This document shows positions 53,711 to 64,000 of a stretch of 64,000 bases of DNA, piece by piece (the stretch's first letter is position 1; each line of letters opens with the position of its first letter). The notes below the pieces were generated by a model. That model saw only the letters and a list, made by a program, of their open reading frames with translations. It was not told the DNA's origin and ran no database searches. This stretch comes from Patagioenas fasciata (lineage: Eukaryota > Chordata > Aves > Columbiformes > Columbidae), in contig NC_092525.1 of assembly GCF_037038585.1 (NCBI RefSeq), positions 31,088,367 to 31,152,366 of the forward strand. Reading direction: 5' to 3'. The position numbers and the translations under genes were made by a program.

Positions 53711-53739
53711 GCGCGCGCGCGCACACACACACACACACA
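53711..53739. repeat. Alternating (GC)n(AC)n tract, Z-DNA-prone
   Basis: Twenty-nine bases of strict purine-pyrimidine alternation: about six GC steps run directly into about eight AC steps. (GC)n and (AC)n are the classical Z-DNA-forming dinucleotides. It is followed by an A-rich stretch. Confidence 0.95.
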
Positions 53740-56700
53740 AAAAGCAAAAAAAAACCACCAAAACCAAACCCCACACTCAACATCTTTTGGAAATTCTGAA
53801 GTTTTGTGGGATGCAATACAAGCATAAAATGGACAAGATTAATGATCTGGGATAAAGTGGCTATAAACCTCAGGATTCTGTATTCTGGTGCAGTTTCAGT
53901 TATCTGAGCGTCAGCTATTCCTGAGTCCCTTCTCTCCCCCCGAGTCTGAATCACATCCTCTGACATGGGCTGAAGTGCATTAACAGTGACACAGATTATT
54001 TGAAACCTCTCTTATCCAAACAGATTCGGGATCCTCACTGCTGTGCTAACGGAGTCTCCAGCCGCGGCCGCCCGCCTCTGGCTAAACGCCACCGTGGCTC
54101 AGCCACTCACTCATCATGTGCCGCACTCAGCAGCCTTTTCTCCTTTGCACCGTTTCAGGCCCAAATAACCCTGTAAAGCACTCGAAATGTCACTTGCTGT
54201 GTATTGTTTTGCTCTTGAAATTATGAATACCTTAACTTCTAAGTAAAGCTTGACCCTGGAGGTTCAAAAAAGGATGATGAACTAAAGTTAACAAAAAGGC
54301 AGAAAACAACACATTTTCTCAAGCTTGTAAGAATACTGTGTCAGAGGTGGGAAATATTTCTGATGAGAAATTAGTCTCCTGTAGCAAATACTGCCTAGAT
54401 AATCAAAATTGGAAGAAGTCACGGAATTAGGCAGCAAGGAGGTTTCTGTTGCTTTTTTTCTATATTCAGGTTTTGACTATTAAAACAAGAGTATTACTGG
54501 ATAATTAACCAGCCTTTTAAAACATCGCCATCCCTCAAGCATAGTCTTGTTTCAGTAAATGTTTGTGGAGATTTTAACCACCAGAAAACTCACCTACTCA
54601 TAGGCCAAGACATTTTAAATATTTTGCGTAGGGTACCCGAATAAATAAGTTTGAATAATGCAACATGAACTTCCATTAAAAGTTACCACATAGTATTTCA
54701 AATCAATTATCTTCTGAAGTTGGTACTGAGGAACACAATGGAGGATGTAGAGAAAAATGAGTTGAAGACACCATTCCTTGAAATATGTGAATTTGTCCAG
54801 ACCCTGTTAAGAGTTGCGCTCAAACAGAAGCATGAGGAATATGCTCAAGTGGCATAAAAATCAAGTTTTGGGATTCATGGAGGGAGATAAAGTGTTCAAA
54901 CCAATCTCAGATCATGCTGAGGAGGCATCAGCCAAATGGTAAATGTAATTGCCTCTGTCCACATCCTGGAGAGCCAGAAATTGCCTCTCCAAAATATATA
55001 TGTGAAAAGGTGTATTTATATGTAAATATACAAAGTTAAAATGGTAGATAAAATCCAAGAATTATGGAAGCGCAAAATATCTCTAATTCCCCAGTAGGGC
55101 CATCCCCTCCAAAATAGAGCGGAAAACTGACTCACGAAGCTTAACAGAAAATAAGGAAAGTTTCAGGCTTCAAAGTCATTCTGCCTTGGAATTAACTGGT
55201 TACATCATTCGGTTTTGCGTCTGCTCAGAGTTTAAGGAGAATGGGACATGTACTTAACATCAATTAGCTAATCAAACATCAAACAGCTAATTAGGGTGTT
55301 TGGCCAGCAGCCCCTTCTCACTGCGCTCTGAGTGCTGCTTGGGCACCCACAGCAGCACTGGCCCAGGCTGACACCGACATCACCGCATAGCGCCAGGGAC
55401 ACTTGATATTCCTCTCTGTCACTGCAGTATTACAGTTAAATACAGCTTGTCTGTCGGCAGTAGGTGTGCGTACACGTGTCCTCTGCTCCCTGCCGCTGAC
55501 AGGACAAATTCAGGTGTATGCTGGTCCAGGCCTCGGCCGTCTGACGTCCAGGGCTGCCAAGGAACCGGCCCCGTGAGCTTCAGGACCAACAGTGCAACTG
55601 ATGGGAAGTTTTAAGAAGAGACATCAGAAACAAAATAATTAAGGAGGAAAAAGCCACCATTTTTAAGGGGTATAGTGTTCTCCTTAACAGGAGCATGAAG
55701 ATACAGCACCAAGTTATTTGCCAACCAAAGTCTGCCTTAAGTAGAGATATGAAAACTGAGTTATGATTGATGAAGCAGAACACACAAGTCTCATCTCTGT
55801 CACAAGGAGCAGTTCTGGTAATGCACACTGTCCCTGCAGGCATGTGTTTTGCTTGGTGTGTTTTGCTATATTGTTCTTGTAGGTAAACATCACTGTGAAA
55901 TAAAACTGATGGCTGTTAATATTTAGCTTGTTGACAAATGGAATCAAACACTTGAATACGTGCATGCTGGTGACACAGACTGTCTGCAAGTGGTTTAGGT
56001 CCTCCTGAGGGAGCAGTGAAGCCTACCAAACAGGGAGGAGAAGTGACTCCCTGACATACCTGCTGCAAGCCAACAAACTTACTTGCTGTTATGATGCTTG
56101 AGGAAGAAAATTGTGAAATATGTCAGGCATTTTGATTGCACAGCAAGCAATCTGAAGTCCTTTGTTGCTTTCTGCTTGTGTACTGGTTTTAGCAAGTTAA
56201 AAACCAACATTAGCAGCAAGCTCGTCAGGGGGACAGCGGAGGGGGACACGATGACACAGGACCCCTGACGCTAGTCAGATTGCTTAAAAGTTATGTTTTT
56301 AGTCTTTTATATTAGCTCTATCCAGGAACATACTTTGGCACTATCCTCTAGCTATGGCCACACTGATAAGAATGCAAATATCACATTTTAAGGGAAGGTC
56401 AAGAATCTCAAATAAAAATTTTTAAAAAGCACAAAAGTCTGCCTTAAGTTTGTTTATCAAAGGGTATCACCACCAGATAACAAAACCCCCCTCTGTTTTC
56501 ATAAGAGGAGAGAAGACAGAAGACATGTTAGAATCAATTAAAAAGTGGCGGATTAAGAAGCAAGCATTGAGATATTTTAATATTCTGAAAATAGTTTTAT
56601 TTTAAATAAAGATTAATCTCTACAAATACAAACATGTAGATAAGTCTTCCACTTCAGCAATTTATTATATCATGAATGTGAGCAACACTTATGTCCTTAA

Positions 56701-56931
56701 AAATTAAACACAAACGGGAGTCTTTCCCAAAATAAGACTAGGACTCCCAGTCTTACAGCTTCCAGAACTGATGCTTAAAACCCCTTCCTAAATCAGGGAT
56801 TTCCACCACCACCCCCTTTCAAGAAAAGTCTGGGTTTATATTTCTTTTCTTTTTTCTACTGCAGTATTTTAGGTCTGGACCTATGTAATTCTCTGAGCAT
56901 TTTGGCATCGTGTGCATCTCTGAAGACATCT

Positions 56932-56941
56932 CCATATAAGG
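56932..56941. promoter_or_regulatory. Perfect CArG box (SRF site), 4.5 kb upstream of CNN3
   Basis: CCATATAAGG fits CC(A/T)6GG exactly. SRF with myocardin or MRTF cofactors drives many actin-cytoskeleton genes through such boxes, and CNN3 is the nearest downstream gene. Whether it is used cannot be told from this sequence. Confidence 0.45.
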
Positions 56942-59475
56942 GAATTTACTCAAGCGATGTAGGGAAAACACAGATATCGCATAATAATTCCATGAAGGCT
57001 GAATTTGGCCCCATGGTTCAAGTTTGTGGTATTTGTAAGATGTCTGTGTGCTTAGTTTTTCCAGATGCTGACTTTAAGACACTTGTAAGCCGGCCTTTTA
57101 GGTAGAATTAATGACTGCCAAGAAAATGTTGTCTTCTGTAGTCTGGTAGAGAGGAAAGAAGAGTGGGCTACTAACACCTCATAGCTCCTGTAATTGTTCT
57201 ACAAGGCAAGAGGATCTCATATGGGATGAGAATAGACTCTGTTAAAGTAGGCAAGAAGCAATACAGCACACATACAGCATGATGTGTTTAATTAAAGCAC
57301 CAAGGGCAGCGCTGCATACCCTCAGGGTCTTCCAAAATAATTAGAAGTAAGAGCACAGCAATGTTTTAAGTATTTGAAGTAAAACATGAACAGATGTTAT
57401 ACAAGCTTACCTAGGACACTGATTATTTTCAAACAGAATCCTAAGAAATGAAAGATCAAGGACAGTTTTGGGTACTGCTAAGGCTCACCACTCGCTCTTC
57501 TGCGGAGTCTTATTTTGTGATTTCTTCAATGTTGCTGCGTCGTGTACTAATGATTGTTCTTAACAGCCATCAATCAGCAGGAAGATGCAAGTCTTACTAG
57601 AGTCACAAGTTGTATTTATCCTACAGCTGTTTTAATAACTTCAGTCACGTAAGTTAGTTACGCTAAAACAGTTCTGTGTGTTAGTGTCACTAGCAGCCTG
57701 GGACAGGCCATTTCACACCACCAGGACTAGTTAACACACTGACACAGGGTGGCCTGGGACAGGCTCCACCAAGTTCAGGGGAATTGAAGAAGGGCTTAGT
57801 TAGCTTCTTGCCTCTGAGCTGAAGCTCATCAAGGGGAAGCCAGTGGGACAGTTTTCTCCTTTCCTCACCGGGTCAGTACTCACTCACTAGTATTTTTTCT
57901 CCTTGATCCTTAGAACTGTAACTCAGAAAGCTAGGAACATCCTTCCCTTCCTTAAAGCACCAGGCTATTGGAAAGCACTTTCTTTAGCCAGCCCCCCACG
58001 TGTTACTTACAGGCCAGCGAGCTCCATTGATGGCAGCACCACACAGGACCCACTTGTCACCACAGTGACCTCCTGCCCACACCAAGCTACACAACTCCCT
58101 GCTCCAAGTCCCTCCTGTGCTCCTGTTTTTGGAGCACTGGAGCTCCCACCCAGGAACCTACTCCTCTGCTCTGGGCAAAATCACACCCACACCTGCAACC
58201 ACAAACACACACCCAGTGGTGTGTTCTCTTCATCTTCTCCTGCACAGCCCCAGAGCTGGTACCACCACCCTCCCCAGTTTGGAGCCCTGTTCCCTCCCTC
58301 AGACCAGCCACACCACTCAGCAAACCTTCCTCCTCTCCTTGTGTATCACCCTTGGAGCTACTCCTGGCAAATTACCTTCCTATACAGAGTTTAGCTCTTA
58401 CAAACTATCCCTCTCTATCCTTCAGGGAAATCATCCTGCTCCTCCTCAGCTGAGGCAGTTGATTAAATCAAGGCCCTTTATCAGGATCAGATGGGTGGGA
58501 AGGAGACATGGCTAAGCCCAACTCCACGTGTAGGACTCGCCAGTCACCCCCTTACACATCTTCAATCATCGCTGCTCAGTATGGCCCTGACACGCAGCGG
58601 AACACAGAAATCACAATGCGTATTTGATAGTTTTCCATTGAGCCACATTAATTCTATAGATTACAGTGGAATTACACAAGGGATAATTTAGGCTCAGGGA
58701 GTTTAATAGGGCTACACATATGCTTACAATAATTCATGAGCAAGAATGTTTGTAAGATTATGGTCCATGTTTCCAAGAAAACAGACTTGGTCTCTTCAGA
58801 GCTCTTTTTCCTGAGTTTCCAACTGAAGTCATCAGTGCATGTTTATGATATTACATGTGGTTGCTGAAGAAGTTATTATAATGTCACAAAGAGGATTATG
58901 ATTTCAGGTGGGGAATAATTCTCATACAAATCCTCTTTCCATACAAACAGCCTTAGTAATAAGGAATGTAGAAAAATAGGGCAAAGATAAGAGTTTTACA
59001 CATAATGAGCCAGATTGCCCAGTATGCTCCAGCTGCTTTCTGCTGCATTGATGGGCTTAAATTTGCTTTGTGTTTTCAAAACATAATGTGTTTTTAACTA
59101 TTCTTACACAACATTTTCCCGTGGGGTGTGAACATATCACAGAATAAATAGCAGCAGTTGCCCCAAAAGACTGGTAGCTTTCTTATCAGATGTTCAGTAT
59201 TAGCATAAAGACACTGAATGGTATGTGTGCCCTGCTTAGATACAGTAAAAAATAAAAATGCTGAATGATTTATTAGAGGATAATTTAAACCTGATTGTCC
59301 AGCAAGAAAATATTATGCCATATTTTAGTCTGCTACTAATCAGGACCATTTTGTTTTAAAATTGATGCAATATATAATTTATGAAGCTGAAAAATATGTA
59401 CCAATTGTAAATGTCTCAAACTTCCCAAGCCACTGTGTATTGTAGCAAAAATGATTGAGAGCATTAACAAATAAC

Positions 59476-59530
59476 GTCCTGATCCAACTTTACTTAAGTC
59501 AATGGAAACATTTCCAAGGATTTCAGAGGA
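59476..59530. repeat. Fragment resembling an ancient amniote repeat
   Basis: TCCTGATCCAACTTTACTTA, then AGTCAATGGAAACATTTCC, resembles a motif widespread in reptile and bird genomes and, in reverse, the fragment at 17041-17075. Identification is by recalled pattern only. Confidence 0.35.
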
Positions 59531-60719
59531 TATTTAATCTAACCCTAAATCATGTGTTCTCTGAGGTCATGAAAGATGAGTTTATCCCAACATGAATGTC
59601 TGAAAACTAATGAACTTTCATTATGTTTATGTGAGCCGCCATGTCCCTCACCCCATTCTTCAGTTTCCTGCTTCTCTTGCACAGTTTCCTTTTCCCAATG
59701 GGTAGTTCAGGCAGTTCTGCTTCCTTTAATTAGGAACAGCCCCGGCTGTTTTTGTTAGAGGCTGTGCAGCAGTGGAGCACTTTAAGCTGGGCTGATCCAC
59801 AGCATCACAGTATAAAACCACCTCCTGGCTGCCCTGCGATTCCCTCAGGACTGTTACAGCCTGACAGGGCTCACACCGCACATCTTTTGAAAGAGCCCCA
59901 CTAGTTTCAACTGGAGATAGACCAGCCACTTAGTCCTGAACTTTTGCTGCGAAATGGGAGCACAGACCAGTTACTTCTGGGGGATACCACGTAGGCGGCT
60001 GGGCGGGCCACAGCTCCAGCAGCCAGTCTTAGAGGCTGCCGCTCACTTCTTACGCAGCTGGTCCTATCGGTGGATTGTCTTCTGATTATTTTTCTTTCAA
60101 ATTTGTTGAAATTTAACTGTATTTCAAAGGTTACTTTGTATGTCCAGGGTTACAGTAACACTGAAGAAAACGCAGTTCTGGTTTTCCAGGGAAGCACTTC
60201 TCTCAATGAGCCAAGTGTTGAATATGTGCTCTCTTTCAAGAGTGGCTTCATTGCCGAGGCCAGTGGTGGCCCACAGCCCACTGCCGGTCACAGACGCTCC
60301 CCGGGCTGGACCAGTGTGATCCCACTGGTATGCCCAGCACACAAACCTCACGCATGCCCTGTGCTTTCCAAGGGGGAACGGGACTCCGGGTGCAGAGTGG
60401 CCTGGCTGCCTGTCCCAGTGGTGGCCAGCACAGCCCTGCCTTGGTTCATCAGCGTGGTGGGGAAGGAGTGACCCTCACCCAAACCCAGAGGTGCCGCTCT
60501 CGCACGGATTCATGCCCACAACATGGTCCAGAAAAACGATGAGCTCCAGATGAGCCCATTGTCCTGCTCCACCTTCATCTCACTGCAATGACTTGCGCAC
60601 TTTTTTTCTGCCCCTTTTCCCTGTCTCCCGGCATTTTTCAAAGTTTCCTGTGATTTTGTAACCTTTTAAAGGAATTTCAAAAGTAGTTCAAGACATCACG
60701 CACTGCAGGAAGGCTATTT

Positions 60720-62275
60720 GTGTGAGCGGCCGAGGCCTTTCCCAGCAGCCAGCCCCTCCCGGGACCGGTCACTGCTCAGACCGGGGGCTCCGAGCCCTCC
60801 CCTCCGCCGGCGGGCGGGAGCCCCCGGTCTCGCACCGTGCGGGACAGGCCTGGGAGAGCCATTGCCGTCCTCCCCGACTTCCCCGCCAGCACTGTCACCC
60901 GGCCCGGCGGGGGCGCTTCGCTAGCTGGGGCGGGGAGGCGGGGAGCGACGGTGTAGCGCCGGGCAGGGGCCGCCGGTCCCTCACCAAGACCCCCCCCGTC
61001 CCGTCCCCCCGCGGAGGCGCCGCATGCGGTAGGAATCCGCGGCGGCGGCGCATTCCGCGGCAGCTCCCGGCGGCGCTTCCCCGCGGCGGCCCTGGGTGGC
61101 AGCGGATTCTTTCCCGCTGACGTTCCCCAGCTCCGCTCCCGCCCCGGCCGGACCCGCGGGCGGCTCCCTGCGGCGGGAGGGGCGGGGCCAGGTGGGGCGG
61201 ACGCCCCTCCCCCGCGGCCGCGCGCCCCCTCCCCACGCGGGTCGGGAGGGGCCGTCGCAGCCCCGCGCCCCGATTGGCGGCGCGGGCGGCCCCAACGGCC
61301 GCGGGGCCGGGCCGGGAGGGAGGGACTAGAACTTTCCGCGGCCGCGGGCGGACTCTCGCCTCAGCCCGGAGCCGCCAGCGCCTGCGATCAGCGCCCCCAG
61401 GCAGCGGGCACACCGCCGATATGACCCACTTCAACAAGGGGCCCTCCTATGGGCTGTCCGCCGAGGTCAAGAACAAGGTACGGGCGGCGGCGCGGGGGTC
61501 GACCGGGCTTTGTCTGCGCCGGACCGACGGGGGCAGGACGGGACGCGGGGCTTCGCTGCCTCCAGGTCCCGGCGGGCGGGGCGAGAAGGATGCTCTCGCC
61601 GCCGGCCCCGAGACAGCGCCGTCCTGCGCGGCGCCACTCGCGAAACTCGCTGCTGCGGCGGGACCGCAGAGCTGTCAGCACCGGGCGGGCCCGTGCGCGG
61701 CGCCGCGTACCGCGCTGCACCTGCTCGCGCCGGCAGCCCCGGCACGGGGCGTCCCGCTGTTCCCCGCGGGCGCTGTCCCCGCTCCTCTGGCCGGGACCCC
61801 GCGGGGCGGGGCGCTGTGGCCCGCGGCCGTCCCGAGCCCGTGCGGCGGCCGGCGGAGCGGGGGCGGTGCGGGGGCAGTGCCGGGGCAGGGCGCAGCCGGC
61901 CCGAGCGGAGCAGATGAACCGCGCGGCGCGTCCCGGCCCCCCGCGCGGCGCATTCCAGCCGCATGACATCATGGGCACGGGCGGCGCGCGGCCAATCGGC
62001 GCGGGCCCCGCACAGACCGCGCATTGTCTGCCCCTCGCGGCCCCGCCCCGCCCCGCCCGGCGCGGGCACACAAAGGCGCGCGGGGGCGCCGGGCCGCGCG
62101 GGTCCCAGGACCGCTCATTGGTACCCGGAGCGCTGCGGCAGGGACAGCCGGCCGGCCTGCGCCGTTACAGGGGCTTCTCACCGCGCCCGGTGCTTCGGGT
62201 GGAACAGCACAAGAGTCGCCGTTGACAGTCGGCGGGCCCGCGGTGCGCCCCGTGTGCGCTGCTTTGCTGGGCTGC
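60720..62275 (+). promoter_or_regulatory. CNN3: CpG-island promoter of CNN3
   Basis: A CpG- and GC-rich block of about 1.5 kb contains CNN3 exon 1. Visible elements: a GC box GGGGCGGGGC at 61179-61188, an inverted CCAAT box at 61273-61277, and no TATA box. Further CCAAT boxes (61992-61996 and, inverted, 62117-62121) and an ATF-like TGACATCA (61964-61971) lie downstream of exon 1, so a second start site within intron 1 is possible. CATTCC (TEAD/M-CAT) cores lie at 61051-61056 and 61951-61956. Confidence 0.85.
61421..61477 (+). CDS. CNN3: CNN3 (calponin-3, acidic calponin) coding exon 1, residues 1-19
   Basis: Calponin-3 is a cytosolic actin-binding protein of non-muscle and developing tissues; the full protein (about 330 residues) has one calponin-homology domain followed by three short calponin repeats that bind F-actin. 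This exon encodes MTHFNKGPSYGLSAEVKNK, identical to the mammalian CNN3 N-terminus as I remember it; the CH domain itself begins in later exons. The exon ends at a codon boundary with donor AACAAG|GTACGG. The start has G at -3 and no upstream in-frame ATG in the open region. The next exon (human continuation IASKYDHQAEEDLR) is not in the window. Confidence 0.95.
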
Positions 62276-62390
62276 TCTGACCTATCCTGGGTTTTTCTTC
62301 ACGTTCTGTGGAACAAAAAGTGCTTATGCCAGTGTCCTGTTATGCAGTTAGTTAATTTACAGTGAACCTGACAAGCGGAGGAACCTTTGC

Positions 62391-62408
62391 AAAAAAAAAA
62401 AAAAAAAA
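62391..62408. repeat. Poly(A) tract
   Basis: Eighteen consecutive A residues in CNN3 intron 1, just outside the CpG island. No retroelement body is recognisable upstream. Confidence 0.9.
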
Positions 62409-62770
62409 TTACACCGGTAAATAACTAGGGATAAGTTAGTGCTCTGTGTCTTTATTCACAGGCTTAAATTCTGAATGTGGTATTTAATAACTGGTTATTT
62501 CACACATGTCTGGTTTCAGACTTCAGCACATCCCCAAATCCTGTTTTACTTGTGGTTGAGTAGAAAGGGGAGGAGGGAGGAAAGTATTTTGCCTCAAACA
62601 TTGTAAGTTATGTAGAAAGTCTAAGTTAATATGTTGGAAATGTTACAAAAGATACTTTTGTTTTTTCTTTATTGGCTTTCTCAGGATGATTGTGGGGTTC
62701 TGCTCCAAAATTTGATGACATCATGTAACCAAATGTCTTCCAGAGTGATTGCTCCCAACATCTAAACTCA

Positions 62771-62804
62771 GTGGTTTATCTATTACAGTGGCTTATCTAT
62801 TACA
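62771..62804. repeat. 17-bp tandem duplication
   Basis: GTGGTTTATCTATTACA is followed directly by GTGGCTTATCTATTACA, one mismatch in 17. It looks like a recent slippage duplication in CNN3 intron 1. Confidence 0.9.
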
Positions 62805-64000
62805 GTCTGAAAAAAGACAATAAAACATATGCTGTGTATTACTGCATGGGAATTAGGAAGAAAGCAAATGCCCTTCTACTATAAAAAAAATATTGACAGA
62901 ATCATATAGGCTTAACAGTGATCCCTTATGGGAACAAGATGGGAAGAAGTTCTTTGTTCTTTCTTTCAGTTTCTTATTGTCATCAGCTTCCTTAGGGCCT
63001 CCTGACAGGAACTCTTCCAACAGAGCTTGGAACGGGTGTATTTTATGCCTTTATGCAAAGAGTCTTCTACTTTATCTTCCCGTGTCTGTTACTTCACTCA
63101 TGTTCTCTGCATTCTTCAATGCAAATATATTGCAGAGGGATGGATGTTCTGTGGCAGCTTCAGTTTGTGTGCAGGCTTCTGCTGCAGTTCTCGGAAATGT
63201 CAGTACAGTAGTGTCATAAAAAGTTACTAAAATGCAAAGACAAATGAACTCACCTCCTTAAAAAAATAGGCAAACATAAAAAAACAACTAACAACAAAAA
63301 CTCTGGCAAAAGATATAGCTTTGAACTTTTAGAATGCTGCTTATACTGTAAGAGGTCAAATTTCAAAGCAGTTACGTTATAAACACCTATATTGTTTACG
63401 TCCTGTAGAGTTATTTTACATGAGTCTGTGCATTAGATATATGTCTGTTTCTCTGTATAATTCTAGAGGATCAGAGAATAATGTCTCTGTAAACATCAGC
63501 AATTTTTTTTTTCCAGATCCTTCTGTCTCATAAAGATTTGAAGAACAAAGTTTAGTTTCCAGCTCTTGGTGGACAACTTTTTGATACTGATCTCAATCAC
63601 ACATTCTAAATCATGGACCTTTGTGCAAACTATTGTGTTATGTTAGGTTTTATTTTTTTAATGTGTTGGTTTGATGCTTGTAAGTAGCTGTGGTACCTCC
63701 CTGCCTAAATGATGGTCAAAGTTAGATGCTCTTGTTTGACTTTTCAGTGCTAAGCCTCAAGCAGTGTTTTCCTGTTGATAGCTATGCTGCCTGAGGGCCC
63801 GGCTGTGCTGGATAAAAAGTCTGTTGGTTTTGGTTTTTATTCTTTATTTTCTCATTTGACATCGAATTAGTGTTCAGAGAAACCTTTTGTTTGCTATGGT
63901 ATTTGAATAGATGAATATAACATCCTGATGCTTTACAAGAATTTTGTTTAATTGATATTCAAGATTCCATCTCTAAGCTTAACTTTGTTTAGTTTGGTTT

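Larger units (their letters stand above)
46061..60700. other. Intergenic interval between ALG14 and CNN3
   Basis: About 14.6 kb with no recognised protein-coding gene. Contents noted: an A-rich run at 46181-46204; a GC-raised patch with a possible exon at 47262-47314; poly(T) at 52162-52175; an alternating GC/AC tract at 53711-53739; a small CpG cluster near 54045-54100; a perfect CArG box at 56932-56941; a C-rich, G-poor stretch at about 58020-58340; and an old repeat-like fragment near 59476-59530. ALG14 read-through, CNN3 enhancers or a divergent lncRNA could lie here. Confidence 0.6.
61478..64000 (+). other. CNN3: CNN3 intron 1 (partial)
   Basis: The first 800 bases remain in the CpG island; from about 62280 the sequence is AT-rich. 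It includes an A18 run at 62391-62408, a 17-bp tandem duplication at 62771-62804 and a second ATGACATCATG at 62715-62725. No exon 2 match was seen before the right edge. Confidence 0.85.

Noticed and set aside
57903..58394. 163-codon frame as a coding gene
   Set aside because: It begins at TTG, has Pro/Ser/His-rich content driven by a C-rich strand, and has no matching splice or promoter context.
61274..61966. 230-codon open frame around CNN3 exon 1, suggesting an N-terminal extension
   Set aside because: It opens at TTG, has no ATG before 61421, and continues past a consensus donor; the family start is the ATG at 61421.
62409..64000. CNN3 exon 2
   Set aside because: No sequence resembling the expected calponin-homology start was found; intron 1 evidently runs beyond the window.
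1..64000. CR1 LINE copies, CRISPR-like arrays and rRNA genes
   Set aside because: I looked for CR1 3'-end signatures, regularly spaced direct repeats and rRNA segments and recognised none; a proper repeat search could still find diverged CR1 pieces.

Overview
The window looks like vertebrate nuclear DNA, most likely from a bird. Compact introns, split genes with GT-AG junctions, three CpG islands in an otherwise AT-rich background, and no recognisable Alu, L1 or other mammalian young repeats support this. The bird call is inference from repeat poverty, intron sizes and protein divergence; I cannot name the species. There are no bacterial-type operons, CRISPR arrays, rRNA genes or convincing tRNA genes.

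Three protein-coding genes are supported, in the order known from human 1p21.3 (TLCD4 - ALG14 - CNN3). (1) TLCD4 (TMEM56), minus strand: the first coding exon is at 2884-3038, a CpG-island promoter and probable non-coding first exon lie at about 7.8-8.9 kb, and the rest of the gene runs off the left edge. (2) ALG14, plus strand: complete, four coding exons (23116-23242, 25446-25597, 30404-30526, 45196-45426) that join into an open frame of 210 residues, with a CpG-island promoter at about 22.5-23.5 kb and poly(A) signals after the stop. (3) CNN3, plus strand: only coding exon 1 (61421-61477) inside a large CpG island at about 60.7-62.3 kb; its intron 1 fills the right end.

Region by region: 1-2883 and 3050-7842 are TLCD4 introns; 8.9-22.4 kb is the divergent intergenic interval between TLCD4 and ALG14; 23.2-45.2 kb is ALG14, mostly introns; 45.4-46.1 kb is the ALG14 3'UTR; 46.1-60.7 kb is intergenic; 60.7-64.0 kb is the CNN3 promoter, exon 1 and intron 1. 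The genes do not form a pathway. ALG14 acts in ER N-glycan assembly, CNN3 in actin regulation, and TLCD4 is a poorly characterised multi-pass TLC-domain membrane protein.

The most interesting signals are regulatory: two 20-bp ZNF143/THAP11-type motifs in inverted orientation just downstream of ALG14 exon 1, a mirrored ETS pair at its probable start site, a GCAGGCAAGCAA minisatellite inside the TLCD4 CpG island, an alternating GC/AC tract, a perfect SRF CArG box 4.5 kb upstream of CNN3, and two candidate unassigned exons (12863-12956 and 47262-47314). I found no evidence for a new multi-gene system.
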